Shown here piece by piece: positions 53,838 through 61,635 of a stretch of 64,000 nt of DNA. The translations under genes were made by a program, and so were the position numbers. Under the pieces are notes generated by a model. That model was given only the letters and a program-made list of their open reading frames with translations, searched no databases and had not been told where the DNA came from. Origin of the DNA: CAWHHZ01 sp963829355 (GTDB lineage: Bacteria > Acidobacteriota > Thermoanaerobaculia > Gp7-AA8 > JAHWKK01); the NCBI GenBank assembly GCA_963829355.1, contig CAWHHZ010000020.1:1-64000 (forward strand). The letters are read 5' to 3'. The first letter of the stretch is position 1; every line of letters begins with the position of its first letter.

Positions 53838-54613
53838 TGTCTAGCGAAGTCATTCAGGAGCAGTTCCGCGAGAAGGTGTCCGAGAAGATTCGGATCGCGG
53901 AAGAGGGCGTCGAGCGCTTCCGGGTGTTCACCCCGTTCCTCTTCGACGACGGAGATCATCTGGCGATCGTCGTGAAAAAGGACAACGGGCAGTGGGTCCT
54001 TTCAGACGAGGCACACACCTACATGCACCTCACGTATGACATAGACGAGCAGGATCTGCATAGGGGAACACGCCAGAAGATCATCAGCAACACGTTGTCG
54101 ACGTTTCGAGTCGAGGACCGGGACGGCGAGCTTCTGTTGAACGTTCCTGACGAGCGCTACGGAGATGCGCTCTATTCGTTCATCCAGGCGCTTCTGAAGA
54201 TTACCGATGTCTCCTTCCTCTCTCGAGAGCGTGTGCGTTCCACCTTCATGGAAGATTTCCGGGCGCTCGTGAGTGAAGCCGTCCCGGAGGAGCGTCGGAG
54301 CTTCGACTGGCACGATCCGGAGCTCGATCCCCACGGGGTCTACATGGTCGATTGCAGGATCAACGGCATGCGTCGACCTTTCTTCGTACACGCCTTGCCC
54401 GGCGACGACAGAACGAGAGACGCCACGATCACTCTCCTCCAGTTCGAGAAGTGGGGTAAGTCATTTCGCTCTCTCGGGATTTTTGAAGATCAGGAGTCGA
54501 TCAACCGCAAGGTACTCGCGCGTTACACTGACGTCTCCGAGAAGCAGTTCTCCAGTCTGACCAGCAACCGCGACCGGATCACGCGCTTTCTGCAGGATGT
54601 CGTCGAGGGGTGA
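53837..54613 (+). CDS. DUF1828/DUF1829 protein
   Basis: The 258-residue protein opens at GTG 53837 inside the preceding TAG. The N-terminal part (residues 20-110) shows DUF1828 words: 'TPFLFDDGDHLAIVVKKDNG', 'WVLSDEAHTYMHLTYDID'. The C-terminal part (140-255) resembles DUF1829 ('RPFFVHALPGDDRTRDATIT'). Such proteins often pair with DUF6978-type genes in defence or mobile regions. The activity is not established. Confidence 0.78.
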   Translation: MSSEVIQEQFREKVSEKIRIAEEGVERFRVFTPFLFDDGDHLAIVVKKDNGQWVLSDEAHTYMHLTYDIDEQDLHRGTRQKIISNTLSTFRVEDRDGELLLNVPDERYGDALYSFIQALLKITDVSFLSRERVRSTFMEDFRALVSEAVPEERRSFDWHDPELDPHGVYMVDCRINGMRRPFFVHALPGDDRTRDATITLLQFEKWGKSFRSLGIFEDQESINRKVLARYTDVSEKQFSSLTSNRDRITRFLQDVVEG

Positions 54614-54652
54614 GAATCAGGCTGGGGACTGGCAATTCGAGATAAGGAGATC

Positions 54653-55738
54653 ATGACTAGTTCACTTCAGCGAGTGGACGAAGACCGCGTTCTGCTGGGC
54701 CCCGCATCGGCATTCCCCGTGACCTTGTTGGGGGTCACTCCGAGCGCAATGGAAGATCTGGAGAAGGTCTTCCAGGACATGTCGGCCGTTCACGATCCCA
54801 GGACACTGAATCGTGGCCTGGCCGGTGTCATCGCGCGATTTGCGATTCGTTGCGCTGAGGTTGACGATTACGTCGATGCGAACCGGTCTTGCTATGACGC
54901 AGCGAGCGATTCCTTCATCGACGATTCCGGCGCGCGGAACGGTGCGCGGCACACTCTTCATGTGCGCCTTGACGTGGATCTGCAGGTACTGTTTGCCGCG
55001 GAGCATCCCGACCCCTCACGGCTCGCAGCGATGGTTCGTGAGTTCGGCTTCGAGAATGTCAGCTTCTACTCCCGAATTGCGCGACATCGCAACATTCTTC
55101 GGGTACCCGTGGGTCATCGAGACCGCGCAAGATCCGAGGATCTTCGCGAGGTGGGCCTCCTGGATCGTTCGTCCGAGATTTCAACGGATGAGCTGATTGG
55201 CGAGATGCCACTTCGGGAGATCAACTCGATCGCGACGAATTCAGTTAAAAAGCCTTACACCCGCAAAACCGCTTTGAGAAGTGACCTCCGAACTGATCCC
55301 GAATTCGCCATCGCGTTCCGGGCGGCACTCGACAGGCTGGACTACTGCAGGGCCGCACCGTTCGCCGGAGAGTCCATCGGCATCACTCTCAAGGATCTCA
55401 CTTCTTATCTGGCTCGCTGCCAGGTTGTCGCGGAACTTGTTGGACGCACTTTCTATTCGGCGCAGGTCTGGCGTGCCCCCGCACAACAGATGGATTCATG
55501 GATACCATTCGCTCAAGTCCTGGGCGTTTCCGACGACCGCATTTGCAGCCTGTGTGCTGATGAGAACGGCAAGGTCTACCTTGCCACGGCCACACCACTG
55601 CGTCCTTTTCACCTGGCTTGTCGATGCACACTGTCCCCAATTCCGTACCCCGAAGCCATCCGAATGGGACTCGCGGCTCGAGAGGGAAACCGGATCAAGA
55701 TCCTCAACGCGAACCCAGGGAAGATCGATCATCGGTAA
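54653..55738 (+). CDS. Uncharacterised protein with MuF-like C-terminal zinc domain
   Basis: The 361-residue protein has no recognised N-terminal domain (1-230). Its end reads 'WIPFAQVLGVSDDRICSLCA' ... 'DENGKVYL' ... 'PFHLACRCTLSPIPY', which has the C-x2-C ... H-x3-C-x-C layout of the phage MuF/head-morphogenesis C-terminal domain (Cys near 298, 301, 324, 326). No phage structural genes are nearby. It follows the DUF1828 gene after 39 bases on the same strand, so a three-gene operon is likely. MuF domains can carry toxins, but that is inference here. Confidence 0.55.
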   Translation: MTSSLQRVDEDRVLLGPASAFPVTLLGVTPSAMEDLEKVFQDMSAVHDPRTLNRGLAGVIARFAIRCAEVDDYVDANRSCYDAASDSFIDDSGARNGARHTLHVRLDVDLQVLFAAEHPDPSRLAAMVREFGFENVSFYSRIARHRNILRVPVGHRDRARSEDLREVGLLDRSSEISTDELIGEMPLREINSIATNSVKKPYTRKTALRSDLRTDPEFAIAFRAALDRLDYCRAAPFAGESIGITLKDLTSYLARCQVVAELVGRTFYSAQVWRAPAQQMDSWIPFAQVLGVSDDRICSLCADENGKVYLATATPLRPFHLACRCTLSPIPYPEAIRMGLAAREGNRIKILNANPGKIDHR

Positions 55739-55799
55739 GCTGCTCATCGCTCGACCACGGGTACAATTCGGAGTCAAGACAGAGCCCTCGACGACCAAC

Positions 55800-56079
55800 G
55801 GATCGTCCGACCGACGCTCGAGCACGTGATCGATCTGGTGATGGAGGAGTTCGCGGAAACGCTCGAGACTCTCCGTCGGAGGAACCCGTCGCCCCGGCCG
55901 AAAAGCCTTTGCGCTTCTCGCCCACGAGGAATGCGGACTGACGCATCGGATGATCGGGGAGTATCTGGGCATCTCTCCCTCAGCCGTCTCCCAGATGCTC
56001 CGGGCGGCGACCGAGCTCGAGCGGAAGGACCGGCAATTCGGCGAAGCAATTCACCGAATCCGCGCCTCGAAAACTTAAC
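55800..56079 (+). pseudogene. C-terminal remnant of a RAYT-like REP-associated transposase
   Basis: One frame gives 'PTLEHVIDLVMEEFAETLET'. After a shift another gives 'AFALLAHEECGLTHRMIGEY', 'LGISPSAVSQMLRAATELER' and 'KDRQFGEAIHRIRASKT'. That is the helix-turn-helix tail typical of REP-associated tyrosine transposases. The HUH catalytic part is missing. Its stop codon lies inside the family-5 palindrome at 56065-56105, as expected if the palindrome is the element's own terminal sequence. Confidence 0.6.
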
Positions 56080-56105
56080 TTTCTAGCTCCGACGTTAAGT
56101 TTTCC
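56065..56105. repeat. Family-5 palindrome, copy 2
   Basis: GAAAACTTAAC, TTTCTAGCTCCGAC, GTTAAGTTTTC: identical to 48871-48911. It separates the RAYT remnant from the DUF5131 fragment. Confidence 0.82.
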
Positions 56106-56353
56106 CCGATCTGAACCTAGACGGCATCGACTGGGTGATCGTCGGCGGTGAATCCGGCCCCGGAGCCCGGCCGATGGAACCGGAATGGGTTCTCGACCTG
56201 AAACGTCAATGCCACGATGCGTTGGTTCCTTTCTTCTTCAAGCAGTGGGGCGGGACGAATAAGAAGAAGGCTGGGAGAGAACTGGAGGGACGGACCTGGA
56301 ACGAAATGCCGAAGCATACGGTAGAGAGCGTGGCGGGCGGTCCTCCTTCCTAG
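56106..56353 (+). pseudogene. C-terminal fragment of a second DUF5131 gene
   Basis: The frame reads 'PDLNLDGIDWVIVGGESGPG' ... 'LKRQCHDALVPFFFKQWGGT' ... 'ELEGRTWNEMPKHTVESVA', parallel to the last third of the protein at 41362-42105, though the DNA has diverged noticeably. It begins within a base or two of the palindrome end. The three-Cys motif is missing, so it is inactive. Confidence 0.8.
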
Positions 56354-56427
56354 GGGCGGTGCTGTCCAGTACCTCGATCACGAGGGCACGGCTACCGCAA
56401 TGCGGTTCTTAGAGGTACGATTGACCT

Positions 56428-56679
56428 ATGGCCAGCGTGCAGGTTGAGTTACCGGAGAGCGTTCTCGCGGCATTACGGAAGGCCCCTCATGAGGTTGGCC
56501 CGGAGATGCGCATTGCCGCAGCAATTCATTGGTATCAGCAGAGCTTGATCTCTATGGAGAGGGCGGCAGAAGTCGCGGGGATGAACCGAACCGAGTTTCT
56601 GGCGGAGCTGTCCCGTCGGCGGGTCGATGTGTTCGTGGTAGATGATGAGGACCTCGCGCGAGAGCTCGAGAATGCCTGA
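56428..56679 (+). CDS. UPF0175 antitoxin, copy 2
   Basis: Protein identical to that at 49107-49358. The DNA is near-identical from about 56389 (GGCTACCGCAATGCG) to 57222, 7321 bases away from copy 1. It overlaps the DUF3368 gene in the same way. Confidence 0.9.
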   Translation: MASVQVELPESVLAALRKAPHEVGPEMRIAAAIHWYQQSLISMERAAEVAGMNRTEFLAELSRRRVDVFVVDDEDLARELENA

Positions 56680-57157
56680 TCGTCTCGTCGTCAACGCTTC
56701 CCCATTGATCTTTCTCGGCAACGGCAATCGGCTCGAGCTGCTGCGAGATTTCACTGAAGGACCTGTGATCGTACCCGGGGTCGTCCTGGACGAGATCCTG
56801 TCAGGCGGGCATCACGACCGGGCGGCCGAGGCGGTGAGAAAGTCGAGCTGGCTTCAGGCAGGCACTCCCGACTCAATGCCGCCAGAAGTGCTGGAGTGGG
56901 ATCTCGGTGCGGGTGAGTCCGCCGTCATCGCGATCTCACTGGAGACTGAAGGTGCGAGGCCAGTGATCGATGATCTTGCTGGCCGCCGGTGTGCGAGAGC
57001 GTTCGATCTGGACGTGATCGGAACTCTGGGTCTTGTGATCGCAGCGCATCGTCGCGGAACGGTCGACGACCCTCGGAGAGTTCTGCTCGAACTGAGGGAT
57101 GCCGGAATGTGGCTCTCCGATGAGGTATTGGAGAAGGCCCTCAAGAAGAACGACTAA
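56672..57157 (+). CDS. DUF3368 PIN-like toxin, copy 2
   Basis: Protein identical to that at 49351-49836, with the same 'VVNASPLIFLG' and 'GAGESAVIAI' words. Followed by the same trailer and a family-3 repeat at 57235. Confidence 0.9.
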   Translation: MPDRLVVNASPLIFLGNGNRLELLRDFTEGPVIVPGVVLDEILSGGHHDRAAEAVRKSSWLQAGTPDSMPPEVLEWDLGAGESAVIAISLETEGARPVIDDLAGRRCARAFDLDVIGTLGLVIAAHRRGTVDDPRRVLLELRDAGMWLSDEVLEKALKKND

Positions 57158-57530
57158 TCGCTTTTCGACAGGTCGCTCTCCTATCGTCCTCCCCACCACG
57201 GAAGATCCGGCGGAGGTTTTTGCGCTCGACAGCGGTTCTACTGACCGTAGAACTTTGAACGGAATCGGCTTCGGATTCTACCTCTCGTAGAATTGACCGC
57301 CGACCAAAGACGTGGCCCCCAGCCTCGAAGACGTGGCCCCCAGCCTCGCTACTAGAACCCTCGAAGCACCCGGAAACTCATATTTTGAGCTCTGAGGTTA
57401 AGTTCTGGGAAATGTCGCGCATAACGTCAACGTTGACATCAACATAAACGGCATGCACATTGTCTATATCTGCGGGATACGTAGTCTAAATTGACAACAC
57501 GCTGAGCGTCTTCAGAAAACAGGAGGACTA
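57158..57530. repeat. Family-3 repeat and diverged family-5 palindrome
   Basis: 57235-57320 is a family-3 unit with a duplicated AAGACGTGGCCCCCAGCCTC tail. 57369-57408 is a diverged family-5 unit (GGAAACTCATATTTTGAGC, TGAGGTTAAGTTC). The AT-rich DNA at 57420-57530 (AACGTTGACATCAACAT) probably holds the promoter and operator of the Xre/RES pair. Confidence 0.65.
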
Positions 57531-57869
57531 ATGGCTGGGATCGTGGCCGAACGGCTCGATAGCATGAGGAAAAAGACTGGCATCACCGGCCGGGATGTGG
57601 CGCAGCTTCTGGATACGACGCCTGAGACGGTTTCCAGATGGAGCTCCGGAAAGGTCGAGCCGCAGAGAGATCGGCTGCACAGACTGCTGGCTCTCGAATT
57701 CATTCTCGATGAGCTGCTCGAGTTCTACAGCCGCGACGATGCCAGACTATGGTTGTTCACGCCTCACCGTCTGCTCAGCGGTCGGACGCCGGCGGAAAAG
57801 ATCTCCGAGGGGCAGGATGATGAAGTACGAACCATCATCGCGCAGCTACGCGACGGAGCGTACGTCTGA
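57531..57869 (+). CDS. Xre/MbcA/ParS-type antitoxin (DUF2384)
   Basis: The 112-residue protein has an N-terminal helix-turn-helix ('KTGITGRDVAQLLDTTPETV', 'SRWSSGKVEPQRDR') and a C-terminal DUF2384 toxin-binding part ('WLFTPHRLLSGRTPAEKISE'). AGGAGGAC lies just before the ATG. It is followed after 2 bases by the RES toxin gene, a classic type II pair. Confidence 0.88.
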   Translation: MAGIVAERLDSMRKKTGITGRDVAQLLDTTPETVSRWSSGKVEPQRDRLHRLLALEFILDELLEFYSRDDARLWLFTPHRLLSGRTPAEKISEGQDDEVRTIIAQLRDGAYV

Positions 57870-57871
57870 GC

Positions 57872-58381
57872 GTGATCTTCTCTCCCGATCGCAAGATTCT
57901 GGAGGTCGTCGGTGCCATTGAACCGGCACCTCTCGAGGCGTCGGTGTTCCGCTGGTGCTTTTCCCACGTCGATCCGCTACGGCCGAATCGAAGCGGAGCG
58001 CGATGGAACCCACCAGACGTCGAAGCCCTTTATGCGAGCCTCGAGCGGGACGTCTGTCTGGCGGAGATGAACCATCTTCTGGATCTTCACTCCATACCGA
58101 TCACCAAGAGCAGGGTTTTGTGCACCATAGAGGTCAGCCTCCAGTCGGTCCTCGAGCTGACTGAAGACACTCTGGCCGAACTGGGTTTATCTGCAGACGT
58201 GCTGAGCAGTGTCGATCTCAGCAGATGTCAACAGGTTGGCGGCGCAGTGCAGTGGCTCAATCATGACGGCTTGCTCGTCCCGTCCGCACGCCACGAGCAA
58301 GGTCGGAACCTCGTGATCTTTCAGACAAATCACGATGAAGAGTCGATCGTCGAGCTCACCGACAAAGCTCCCCTCGAATGA
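57872..58381 (+). CDS. RES-domain toxin
   Basis: The 169-residue protein opens at GTG 57872. The RES triad is visible: Arg in 'SGARWNPPDV', Glu in 'YASLERDVCLAEMNHLL', and Ser in 'GLLVPSARHE'. RES toxins degrade NAD+ in other bacteria. Its first 25 codons are duplicated as a fragment at 48958-49047. Confidence 0.88.
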   Translation: MIFSPDRKILEVVGAIEPAPLEASVFRWCFSHVDPLRPNRSGARWNPPDVEALYASLERDVCLAEMNHLLDLHSIPITKSRVLCTIEVSLQSVLELTEDTLAELGLSADVLSSVDLSRCQQVGGAVQWLNHDGLLVPSARHEQGRNLVIFQTNHDEESIVELTDKAPLE

Positions 58382-58413
58382 CCTGCGCGTTACGCCAATT
58401 GCGTCGCGGCGAG

Positions 58414-58449
58414 TCAAGTTACTTTTCTAGCTCCGACGTTAACTTTACT
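58414..58449. repeat. Hybrid family-4/5 palindrome
   Basis: AAGTTACTTTTCTAGCTCCG then ACGTTAACTTTAC. It mixes the central TCTAGCTCCGAC of family 5 with the AACTTTAC arm of family 4, linking the two families. It cuts the 3' end of the HNH-like fragment. Confidence 0.7.
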
Positions 58450-58680
58450 TAGCGCCATTCGAACTGAACCGACATTCACACGACTTGCACAGGAAGTAGT
58501 CGGCTACTTGCGCAGACGTAGCGGCGCTGACGACAGGGTTGACGACGACCGGGTTAGGGTTCTTTTGGCCATCCAGATCGATGGCTTTCCTCAGCCGCTT
58601 GTAAATCGACTTCGGCACCAGATGGCTGTTTTGCAGGTCGGCAACCGTGCGAACAAAGACCACACCTTCCCAGTGGCATT
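58445..58680 (-). pseudogene. HNH-like zinc protein fragment, frameshifted and truncated
   Basis: From ATG 58680 one frame gives 'MPLGRCGLCSHG' with a CxxC. A shifted frame continues 'ADLQNSHLVPKSIYKRLR', 'KNPNPVVVN' and 'QVADYFLCKSCECRFSSNG', resembling HNH-like proteins ('SHLVPKS', 'LLC--CE-RF'). The span is 236 nt, not a multiple of three. The end lies in a palindrome. The original protein was certainly longer. Confidence 0.55.
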
Positions 58681-58768
58681 ATCCAATCCTACCTCGTTCG
58701 TGATCAGCGCGTGGGTAGGTGGGCAGGTCTGTCGTCCAAAAAACAGGTCCGGAGTCAAGTCTTTGGTC

Positions 58769-58853
58769 GACGATGTGGTTCTACTCAGAGTAGAGTTCGC
58801 GCGGAATCGGCTTAAAATTCCACATCTCGTTCCCTTCTAAGACCTGACCCCAG
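58769..58853. repeat. Family-3 repeat, decayed
   Basis: TGGTTCTACTCAGAGTAGAG, CGCGGAATCGGCTT, then TAAGACCTGACCCCAG. It supplies the last codons of the AbiEii-like gene on the other strand. Confidence 0.6.
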
Positions 58854-60246
58854 AGGTCCCTTCTTTTTCCTTAAATCGGCCGGATGTATCCTCGGCGTCC
58901 GCGACAGTCGTAACCTTGTAATCCTTGTGAGGACGAATCGAAGAGTCCGGCTTCACTCGCTCGAACTCGCGACCACACTGCTGACACTCCACCACATACT
59001 TTGCTCGAGACGATCTTCTCGACCTTGCGGGTCGGGAACCGAAACCGGAACCTCCGACGATCGGTGGTGTTGAGACGCGTCCGGAAGAGGAAAACTCTAC
59101 TCGAAAGACCGGTGTGAATGACTGGTTCATGACCTCGATGTTTTCAATTCGGTCGAGGCGATACGCCCGGATCTGCCCGTCGGTGTGCCGCCGCGCGAAC
59201 AGCAGAACGTTGCCGTCCCTGCTCTCGCGCAACGAATACGGTTCTATCGGTCGACGGCTTCCCTGGTATCCCAGATTGATCAGCAGCCGGTTCACTCCGG
59301 CGAAACGAATCCGCTCGATGACAGAACCAGAGCCCCATGATCGGATCGTCGGCGGAACATGGAACGGAACTGCTGACGACGCACTGGGGACTCTCATCTC
59401 GGTGAGCGCCTCTCGCGGTAGCGGTGTCCCATTCAGCCAGTCGAAGAGGTTCTCGAGCTCCGACCAGTAATCGGTGAACGGGGGCAACGCGGGAAGCTGG
59501 TGCGCGAGCATGTTCTCCCATTCGGTCTCGAGCAGTTCCCGCGCAATCTCGGTGATCACTGTCTCAGGTGAAGGCAGGGCGACACCTTTCGTTTCGCACT
59601 TATCCTTCAGGATCGACGCAATCTCTGGACCGCGAAGCTCAAACTCTTCGCGTCGGTGAAGGGTCACGATGTCGAAGAGGTCGCGTGGTCGCCCACGTTC
59701 GCCCATCGCCCGAATCTTCTCGGCGAATACCCCTTCGAGACTGTAGCAGAGCACCGTCGCCGGATCGGGCCAGGCATCCGGATATGGGTGAGTGATCTCA
59801 CGCCGCACTGTCTCCCGCACGACGACCTCAGCAAGCAGATCGAGCTTGATCGAGAACTCCATTTGCTGTCCGCCGAGGCCGCGGTAGTAGATCTTTCCCT
59901 GAAGGCTGCCGGGGCCTCGCGGCTTCAACAGCGGAGGACGGGCGAGAAGCTGGATTCCGGACTCCTCTTCGATCTCGCGAAGAACCCGTTCCAGAAGGGG
60001 TGCGACGGCGTCGGCGTCGATTGGACCATCAGGTAGAACGGTGAAGTCGAGATCCTCGGAGAAGCGGTAGGTCTCGATGAAACACTTCTTCAGGCAGGTG
60101 CCGCCCTTGAATGCCCACGAACTGCCGAGAACCTCATCTCTGCCGATTCCCCACAGGAGCCATCCGATGACCCAGTCCTTCTCCACCACTTTTTCGGCGA
60201 GCTGCCACTCGACCGCTCGATCCTGCAGATCCAGTCGTGTAATCAT
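58837..60246 (-). CDS. AbiEii-type nucleotidyltransferase toxin fused to WYL and zinc ribbon
   Basis: From ATG 60246 the protein is 469 residues. Residues 10-290 are an AbiEii/AbiGii nucleotidyltransferase ('WAFKGGTCLKKCFIETYRFS', 'EDLDFTVL', 'EGVFAEKIRAMGERGRPRDL', 'FDIVTLHR'). Residues 305-395 are a WYL-like domain ('VNRLLINLGYQGSRRPIEPY', 'RAYRLDRIENIEVM'). A Cys pair follows ('ECQQCGREFERVKPD'). AbiEii normally lacks the last two parts. The start overlaps the AbiEi-like gene by 4 bases. The last residues 'EKEGTSGVRS' come from a repeat. Confidence 0.82.
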   Translation of the reverse strand: MITRLDLQDRAVEWQLAEKVVEKDWVIGWLLWGIGRDEVLGSSWAFKGGTCLKKCFIETYRFSEDLDFTVLPDGPIDADAVAPLLERVLREIEEESGIQLLARPPLLKPRGPGSLQGKIYYRGLGGQQMEFSIKLDLLAEVVVRETVRREITHPYPDAWPDPATVLCYSLEGVFAEKIRAMGERGRPRDLFDIVTLHRREEFELRGPEIASILKDKCETKGVALPSPETVITEIARELLETEWENMLAHQLPALPPFTDYWSELENLFDWLNGTPLPREALTEMRVPSASSAVPFHVPPTIRSWGSGSVIERIRFAGVNRLLINLGYQGSRRPIEPYSLRESRDGNVLLFARRHTDGQIRAYRLDRIENIEVMNQSFTPVFRVEFSSSGRVSTPPIVGGSGFGSRPARSRRSSRAKYVVECQQCGREFERVKPDSSIRPHKDYKVTTVADAEDTSGRFKEKEGTSGVRS

Positions 60247-60818
60247 GTTGAAGTCCCCGCGCCGATCTCGACATTCACTCTCAGATTCCACTCCTTGGTG
60301 ATCGTTCCCTCGAGATTCACATCCGGATCGAGGTAGGTCAGGCCCTGGCTGATCCTCTCCTTGCAGGACGCGACCAAATCGGGAGCATCAAACGCGAGGC
60401 TGGTGACGAGGTACCCCATACGCTTGAAGACGGTCTTGTTGCCGAGCCGGTCGCCATAGCTGACCAGAAGGTCGTCGTCGCGGTGTTCGCTTTCCAGGTA
60501 GTTCGTCAGGATGTCCGACGCGTGGCGAATTCCTCCCCCCATCCATGGCTCGTCGAGAATGTCGATGACGGTGCGGGCAGGATCCGATACGTTCACCCGG
60601 TTCTGACCGCGCCACACGCGTTTCAGTCCGAAGTGCATCGTCTCCTGACGGAACTTCAGTCGTATCGGGCTCTGCTGAATCTGGTCGGTACGCGATCGGA
60701 TGTTGGCCGCCGTGACGACGACGATTCCGCGGAACAATTGCTCCGTCAGTCCCCAGTGATTCGCCGCACTCCATCCACCGATGTAGCACGGCTCGACTCG
60801 ACTGAAGCGGCCACCCAC
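60243..60818 (-). CDS. AbiEi-type antitoxin, C-terminal part after frameshift
   Basis: This frame continues the AbiEi fold: 'RVEPCYIGGWSAANHWGLTE', 'RVNVSDPARTVIDILDEPWM', 'KTVFKRMGYLVTSLAFDAP'. The apparent GTG start at 60818 is inside the domain. The N-terminal part is at 60746-61057 in another frame. The combined span is 815 nt, one base short of a multiple of three, so a single lost base breaks the gene near 60800. Confidence 0.75.
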   Translation of the reverse strand: MGGRFSRVEPCYIGGWSAANHWGLTEQLFRGIVVVTAANIRSRTDQIQQSPIRLKFRQETMHFGLKRVWRGQNRVNVSDPARTVIDILDEPWMGGGIRHASDILTNYLESEHRDDDLLVSYGDRLGNKTVFKRMGYLVTSLAFDAPDLVASCKERISQGLTYLDPDVNLEGTITKEWNLRVNVEIGAGTST

Positions 60819-61057
60819 GGATCAGCGAGCCATGCACCTGGATCCTTGGTGCCCAATGGGACGGTGCCATATAGCCCCTGCTTGACCCGGGTGAGCCATC
60901 CGCGCTTCGTCAGGTACGCAAGAAGTCGCCGGGTACGGTCCCGTGGCAGATCCAGCGCGCCGGCAGCCTCGGCAGCCGTGAAGGGTCCGGTGAAAGCCCT
61001 GTGTAGTGCGTCGAGCCGAAGCCGATTCTCCCGTTCGATCCCTTGAGGTACATCCAT
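60746..61057 (-). CDS. AbiEi-type antitoxin, N-terminal winged-helix part
   Basis: From ATG 61057 the frame encodes 'MDVPQGIERENRLRLDALHR', 'FTAAEAAGALDLPRDRTRRL', 'LAYLTKRGWLTRVKQGLYGT' and 'DPWVAAS', the N-terminal helix-turn-helix and linker of AbiEi-like antitoxins. It then leaves the fold (see 60243-60818). A much longer upstream open frame runs through repeats and is not a real extension. Confidence 0.72.
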   Translation of the reverse strand: MDVPQGIERENRLRLDALHRAFTGPFTAAEAAGALDLPRDRTRRLLAYLTKRGWLTRVKQGLYGTVPLGTKDPGAWLADPWVAASVESSRATSVDGVRRITGD

Positions 61058-61635
61058 AGTGCGAATTATCTCATACAACGGGTAATATTGCACTGTGGCT
61101 ATACCGAGTAACTCGAGGGTCCTTTTCTCGTGCTCGAAACGACTCGGCTCCATCACGATTTCCCATTTCGGGACTGATCGTACCTCGGTCGCCCGATGAT
61201 CCACTCCTCGTGGACCCACGGGCTGAGTCCACTCATCAACCGTATGAGCCACGTCTGGCCAGGCGGTGCCGTAGACTCGACCGCCTACCATAGACCGGGC
61301 ACCGAACGTCTGTGCGGAATCGGCTTCGGGTTCTACCTCTCGTAGATTGACCGCCGATCGCAGACCTGACCCCCAGAGTTCGCGGAGATTGATCCCGACG
61401 AATGAGGATCCGCGAACGCTCGGGTATTTCAGGCCGGTCGTCCAGAACCACGACATCACTTTGCGAAGTAAAGTTAAGATTCTGGCTCCGGCCCTAACTT
61501 TACTCTTCCAATCGTTCTCGCCAACATTGCGACGCTGATCTCCGGCACGTTGCGCGGAAACATCACGCGCTGATGAGCTCGAACCATCTGTTGCGGTGCT
61601 CGACTCCGGATCGAGAGGCTCTCTCGTAGCCACAG
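61058..61635. repeat. Repeat-rich spacer before the DUF2914 gene
   Basis: 61170-61250 repeats 52283-52360. Family-3 pieces lie at 61265-61305 and 61311-61373, and a family-4 unit at 61451-61503 (AAAGTTAAGATTCTGGCTCC, CCCTAACTTTA). No gene is seen. Confidence 0.7.

Noticed and set aside
54653..55738. Prophage head-morphogenesis gene
   Set aside because: Only the C-terminal zinc site resembles MuF; no portal, terminase or capsid gene is present in the window.
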